Of a DNA stretch of 39,156 nt, positions 36,122 to 39,156 are shown in pieces. Under the pieces are notes generated by a model. The model saw only the letters and a program-made list of their open reading frames with translations, made no database searches and was not told the origin of the DNA. The stretch's first letter is position 1, and each line of letters begins with the position of its first letter. The position numbers and the translations under genes are program-made. The DNA comes from an uncultured Alphaproteobacteria bacterium (GTDB taxonomy: Bacteria; Pseudomonadota; Alphaproteobacteria; HIMB59; GCA-002718135), in NCBI GenBank assembly GCA_902593125.1, contig CACJGU010000012.1, positions 1-39,156 of the forward strand, given 5' to 3'.

Positions 36122-36634
36122 ATGAGTAAATTAGGAGTTTTTTTTACCTTAACAGGCTATCAACTTACATGGTTTGCTTGTGCATTTAGTGAAAATAAGC
36201 TTTCCCAGCCTGCTGGAGGAGTTTACTTTGGAGTTATATTCTTATTTTTATATTTGTATTTTTGTAAAAACAAAATAAGATTTTTAAAAATAGCCTTTTT
36301 GATTTCAATACCTGGATATTTATTTGATTCTCTGATGGTATATTTTTCTATATATAAATTTAATACTTCTTTTGTAATTGGCACGCTTCCAATATGGATG
36401 CCTATACTTTGGTTAAGTTTTTCAACTTTATTTGATGAAATCTTAGTATTTTTTCAAAAGATGAAATTAATAGGAATATGTCTCAGTGGATTATTAGGAC
36501 CATTAACATATTATTTAGCAGAAACTTTAAATGTGTTATCAATTAATAATATAGTTTTATTTGTTATTTTAATGGTTGTTTATTGGTGTTTGTTAATGTT
36601 TCTTTATTTGAACTATATTCTTAATAGAAATTAG
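36122..36634 (+). CDS. DUF2878 family membrane protein
   Basis: This is a 170-residue integral membrane protein with five to six hydrophobic segments. TGYQLTWFACAF (11-22), GYLFDSLMVYFSIYKF (about 65-80) and PIWMPILWLSFSTLFDEIL (about 89-107) match the DUF2878 pattern of Q-x-x-W-F, G-x-x-x-D-S-x-x-x-x-x-G-x-Y-x-F and P-x-W-M-x-x-L-W. The function is not known. It is regularly found with COG2907, DUF1365 and Cfa, so it probably takes part in the same lipid modification or in moving its substrate. It ends in TAG overlapping the stop of trcR on the other strand (TTAG at 36631-36634). Confidence 0.85.
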   Translation: MSKLGVFFTLTGYQLTWFACAFSENKLSQPAGGVYFGVIFLFLYLYFCKNKIRFLKIAFLISIPGYLFDSLMVYFSIYKFNTSFVIGTLPIWMPILWLSFSTLFDEILVFFQKMKLIGICLSGLLGPLTYYLAETLNVLSINNIVLFVILMVVYWCLLMFLYLNYILNRN

Positions 36635-37173
36635 TTTTCTGTAACTTCTTTTTTTGTTCTTTTACGATTTAATGTTTTCTCTAAATCTTTATATGTACAT
36701 AGTCCAACATCCATAGGACTCTTTGCTTCTAGAACTGCCTCTCTGTAGGTCCCGTTTCTAATCGCATCAACTGTATTTTTTGTTGAGCCAGTAAGTTTAG
36801 CTATTTGAGAACTGCTTAGCTCAGTAGGGTATCTTTTAATTAGCCATAGTATAGCATATGGTTTTTCTTGCCTTAATGAGAGAGGTGTGTATTTGGTATC
36901 TTTTTTTCTTGGGGGAAGATTTTCAATAATATTAGATTTTATAAGTGTAAGTTTAGCATTTTCATCTTTTTCACATCTGTCGATTTCTTCTTTTGTTAAT
37001 TGGTTATTATCTATTGGATCGTAACCTCTCATGCCTACTGCAACCTCTCCATCTGCTATACCCTGAACTTCTAGCACATGTAAACCACAGAATTCAGAAA
37101 TTTGATTAAAGCTTAAGGCAGTATTTTCTACTAACCATATTGCTGTAGCTTTTGGCATTAAAGGATACTTCAT
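36631..37173 (-). CDS. trcR: TrcR-type cell-cycle transcriptional regulator (DUF1013)
   Basis: This 180-residue protein is specific to Alphaproteobacteria. KYPLMPKATAIWLVENTALSF (split over 2-22) and EFCGLHVLEVQGIADGEVAVGMRGYDP (split over about 27-53) are hallmark stretches. A second helix-turn-helix-like region, YAILWLIKRYPTELSSSQIAKLTGSTKNTVDAIRNGTY (about 106-143), follows the first, so it carries two DNA-binding-like repeats. In Caulobacter the TrcR protein binds near promoters of cell-cycle genes. The C-terminal tail is basic. It is divergent from the DUF1192 gene (64-base AT-rich gap with TATAAT-like boxes) and converges on the DUF2878 gene. Confidence 0.92.
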   Translation of the reverse strand: MKYPLMPKATAIWLVENTALSFNQISEFCGLHVLEVQGIADGEVAVGMRGYDPIDNNQLTKEEIDRCEKDENAKLTLIKSNIIENLPPRKKDTKYTPLSLRQEKPYAILWLIKRYPTELSSSQIAKLTGSTKNTVDAIRNGTYREAVLEAKSPMDVGLCTYKDLEKTLNRKRTKKEVTEN

Positions 37174-37237
37174 ATTTATATATAATTTTTTTTCCTTATA
37201 ATATAATATTTTAATTTAGATATAAAATATTTTAGTT

Positions 37238-37420
37238 ATGGATGATTTTTTTGAAGTTGATGAAAAGAAAAAAACTGTTAAATTTATCAATCTGGATGAT
37301 TTTAGCATTGAAGATCTCGAAAAATATAAGACTGAGCTCAATAAAGAAATAGTTAGAGTAAATTTAGAAATAGAAAAAAAAGGTAAGTTAAAAAGTACTG
37401 CAGAGGAATATTTTAATTGA
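37238..37420 (+). CDS. DUF1192 family small protein
   Basis: This is a 60-residue protein of the alphaproteobacterial DUF1192 family. An acidic start (DDFFEVDE) is followed by NLDDFSIEDLEKYKTELNKEIVRVNLEIEKK (about 18-48), a single amphipathic helix likely to form a short coiled coil, then a flexible end with AEEYF. Function unknown. The match to the family's S-I-x-E-L-x-x-Y-I-x-x-L-x-x-E-I-x-R pattern is good and the length is normal. It abuts the convergent rpmE with no gap. Confidence 0.85.
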   Translation: MDDFFEVDEKKKTVKFINLDDFSIEDLEKYKTELNKEIVRVNLEIEKKGKLKSTAEEYFN

Positions 37421-37648
37421 CTATTTATTAATTTTAAAACCTTTGAATCTTTTTTGGAATCTTGCTACTTGCCCCTCGGTTTCATTTAATGCAGACTTCC
37501 CTCCTGTCCACGCAGGGTGTGATTTAGAGTCTATATCAAGTTTAAGAGTATCACCTTCTTTTCCCCATGTAGATCTAGTTTTAAAAGAAGATCCATCAGT
37601 CATAACAACATTTATTTCATGATAATCTGGATGTATTTTTTTCTTCAT
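37421..37648 (-). CDS. rpmE: Ribosomal protein L31 (bL31)
   Basis: This is a 75-residue protein. [40 protein letters not shown] (split over 1-40) and SHPAWTGG (43-50) are typical of alphaproteobacterial L31, and RFQKRFKGF (63-71) closes it. It has no cysteines, so it is the zinc-independent form. It sits in the central protuberance of the large subunit. It is third in the run efp-suhB-rpmE, starting 26 bases after suhB ends. Its TAG stop abuts the DUF1192 stop. Confidence 0.97.
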   Translation of the reverse strand: MKKKIHPDYHEINVVMTDGSSFKTRSTWGKEGDTLKLDIDSKSHPAWTGGKSALNETEGQVARFQKRFKGFKINK

Positions 37649-37674
37649 TATCGAGCCTTATATGTAAATTATTA

Positions 37675-38451
37675 CTATTGTAAAGATAGTTTTTCTTGGA
37701 GTTCAGAATGAATTTTTTTATTTGAAGCAATAATATCACCAGATTCAACAGTCCATTTATCACCATTTGGTTTGGAAATTTGTCCTCCAGCTTCAGTAAC
37801 TAAAAGTGACCCAGCAGAAATATCCCATAAATTAATACCTTTTTCCCAAAAGCCATCAAGTTTTCCTGATGCAACATATGCAAGATCTAAACCAGCTGAG
37901 CCCAATCTTCTAATTCCTGCAGTACACTTTAATATCATGTCAATTTCACTGAGATATCCTTCGTATATCCTATCTCCAAATGGAAGACCTGTCCCAATCA
38001 AGCAATCTGATAATCTCTCCCTATTTGATACTCTTAATCGCTGATTATTACACCAAGCGCCTTTGCCCTTAGATGCCCAAAAAAATTCATTTAGAATTGG
38101 GTTAAAAGTAATTCCATCAGTAATTTCCCCATTTGTCATTTTACTTATTACAATACACACATGAGGAATTCCATGAATGAAATTTGATGTTCCATCAACA
38201 GGATCTATAACAATAGTATTTTCATTTCCTAAAATATTGTCACTCTCTTCTGTTATAAAAGAATACTCTGGGTAATAATATTTTAGAGTTTCTATAAGAT
38301 TTTTTTCTACTTGAACGTCAGTATTTGTAACAAAATCACCAATTGATTTTGAATTAATTTGCAAGTTTTCAATTTCTCCAAAATCTCTAATAATTATTCT
38401 GCCTGCTTTTTTTGCAGCTTTCTCAAATATATTTATAATTGCAGGCTGCAT
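37675..38451 (-). CDS. suhB: Inositol monophosphatase family protein (SuhB-type)
   Basis: This is a 258-residue member of the Mg2+-dependent, Li+-sensitive phosphatase family. Metal ligands are in TEESD (about 68-72), IDPVDGTSNFIHG (about 82-94) and LWDISAGSLLVTEAGG (about 208-223). FVTNTDVQVEK (39-49) is also typical. It dephosphorylates inositol-1-phosphate or similar sugar phosphates; E. coli SuhB additionally takes part in rRNA transcription antitermination. The start codon overlaps the efp stop by one base (TAATG type), so it is translationally coupled with efp. Both are followed by rpmE, a conserved alphaproteobacterial arrangement. Confidence 0.94.
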   Translation of the reverse strand: MQPAIINIFEKAAKKAGRIIIRDFGEIENLQINSKSIGDFVTNTDVQVEKNLIETLKYYYPEYSFITEESDNILGNENTIVIDPVDGTSNFIHGIPHVCIVISKMTNGEITDGITFNPILNEFFWASKGKGAWCNNQRLRVSNRERLSDCLIGTGLPFGDRIYEGYLSEIDMILKCTAGIRRLGSAGLDLAYVASGKLDGFWEKGINLWDISAGSLLVTEAGGQISKPNGDKWTVESGDIIASNKKIHSELQEKLSLQ

Positions 38452-39020
38452 TAATCTTTAGCTTTTTCTAAATAACTTCCATCTTGTGTACTTATAACAA
38501 CTCTATCACCTATAGAAATAAATTGAGGCACTGAAGTTTTGATATTATTTTCTAATTTTGCTGGTTTATATGATGATGCTGCTGTTTGACCTTTCACCAC
38601 ACCTTCCGTTTCAAGAACTTTAAGTGTAATATTATCAGGTAGATTTAAACCAACTACTTTTTCATTATGAAACAAAAGAACCACTTCATTATTTTCAATA
38701 AGAAATTTTGATTGATCTTCTGAAATTATATCTGAACTTAATTCAATTTGATCATATGTATTAATATCCATAAATAAAAAATTATTTTCATCATTGTATA
38801 AATATTGAAAGTCTTTTTCGTCTAATATTGCTCTCTCAATTGCTTCAGATGATCTAAACCTAGAATTCATTTTTGTACCTTCATTAATCTCTTTTAATTC
38901 TGCTTGAATATAAGCGCCGCCTTTTCCAGGTTGAGTGTGCTGAGTTTTTAAAACTCTCCATAGTTTGTTATTAATTTCTAGAATGTTACCAACTTTAATT
39001 TCATTTCCATCAATTTTCAT
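38451..39020 (-). CDS. efp: Translation elongation factor P
   Basis: This is a 189-residue protein with three beta-barrel domains. KIDGNEIKVGNILEI starts the KOW-like domain I, with the tip loop TQPGKGGAY (29-37). Lys33 there corresponds to E. coli Lys34, which is beta-lysylated by EpmA/EpmB. Domain II includes FRSSEAIERAILDEKDFQYLY (about 55-75), and domain III has QTAASSYKPAKLENN (about 144-158) and QFISIGDRVVISTQDGSYLEKA. EF-P rescues ribosomes stalled at polyproline stretches. The epm genes are not in the window. The gene leads the efp-suhB-rpmE run. Confidence 0.98.
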   Translation of the reverse strand: MKIDGNEIKVGNILEINNKLWRVLKTQHTQPGKGGAYIQAELKEINEGTKMNSRFRSSEAIERAILDEKDFQYLYNDENNFLFMDINTYDQIELSSDIISEDQSKFLIENNEVVLLFHNEKVVGLNLPDNITLKVLETEGVVKGQTAASSYKPAKLENNIKTSVPQFISIGDRVVISTQDGSYLEKAKD

Positions 39021-39156
39021 ATTTTAAAAGCTCTTTTATCTTGTTAAGTGTACTATATCAAATTTTGGATTCAACAAAACTTTATTTTTTTTCGCCATTT
39101 GTGATATTTTTTTTAATATAATATTATTAGTTTTTATTTTTAAATAATTTATTTTT
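39021..39156. other. AT-rich non-coding upstream region of efp at the window edge
   Basis: No gene is seen in these 136 bases. Reading the minus strand there are TTGTTG and TATAGT boxes about 14 bases apart (between about 39050 and 39080), too close for a normal promoter, so the efp start site is not resolved. No hairpin terminator for an outside gene is visible. Confidence 0.3.

Overview
The window reads as a piece of a small, streamlined, very AT-rich (roughly 30% G+C by eye) alphaproteobacterial chromosome, most likely from a marine, SAR11-like or HIMB59/AEGEAN-type lineage. Support for Alphaproteobacteria comes from the DUF1013/TrcR regulator, DUF1192, ApaG, the efp-suhB-rpmE block, heterotetrameric sarcosine oxidase (soxBDAG), group I ETF with ETF-QO, and a zinc-free L31. 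The exact clade cannot be fixed from sequence reading alone. Genes are packed with 0-50 bp gaps, many 4-bp ATGA overlaps and convergent stops that touch or overlap. I see no tRNA, rRNA, CRISPR array, insertion sequence or prophage, and no gene-free stretch above 300 bases; the longest gaps are about 150 bases.

Layout. 1-2.8 kb: a 5' fragment of an S49 peptidase, then groES-groEL behind a perfect CIRCE operator, ending at a clear intrinsic terminator. 2.8-12.3 kb: housekeeping and envelope genes (periplasmic glutathione peroxidase, MscS channel, AI-2E family permease, RecX, ABC-2 permease, argD-argF, a lipoprotein of unknown function, TrkH, ApaG, an OmpA-like lipoprotein). 12.4-30.2 kb: a large methyl/one-carbon island. 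On the plus strand are a DmdA-like GcvT-fold methyltransferase, dimethylglycine dehydrogenase, ETF beta/alpha and ETF-QO. On the minus strand are a MetF-like reductase, formate-THF ligase and soxBDAG. Between the two blocks are an acyltransferase, a coiled-coil membrane protein and a secreted nuclease. 30.2-36.6 kb: TrhO, L33, and a tight five-gene operon of photolyase, FAD oxidoreductase, DUF1365, CFA-type methyltransferase and DUF2878, which looks like a photo-oxidative stress/lipid-modification unit. 36.6-39.2 kb: TrcR, DUF1192, L31, a SuhB-type phosphatase and EF-P.

How the genes work together. The central island can be read as a demethylation route for a methylated osmolyte such as glycine betaine. 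The GcvT-fold protein would move a methyl group to THF, giving 5-methyl-THF and dimethylglycine. DMGDH and sarcosine oxidase would remove the other two methyls as methylene-THF, leaving glycine. DMGDH electrons would pass through the adjacent ETF and ETF-QO to quinone. The MetF-like enzyme could run in the oxidative direction (5-methyl-THF to methylene-THF), and Fhs could run in reverse to yield formate and ATP. FolD would have to come from elsewhere in the genome. The substrate of the first enzyme is inferred from context only; DMSP or another methylated compound remains possible. Operator-like inverted repeats precede the DMGDH operon and the fhs-sox operon.
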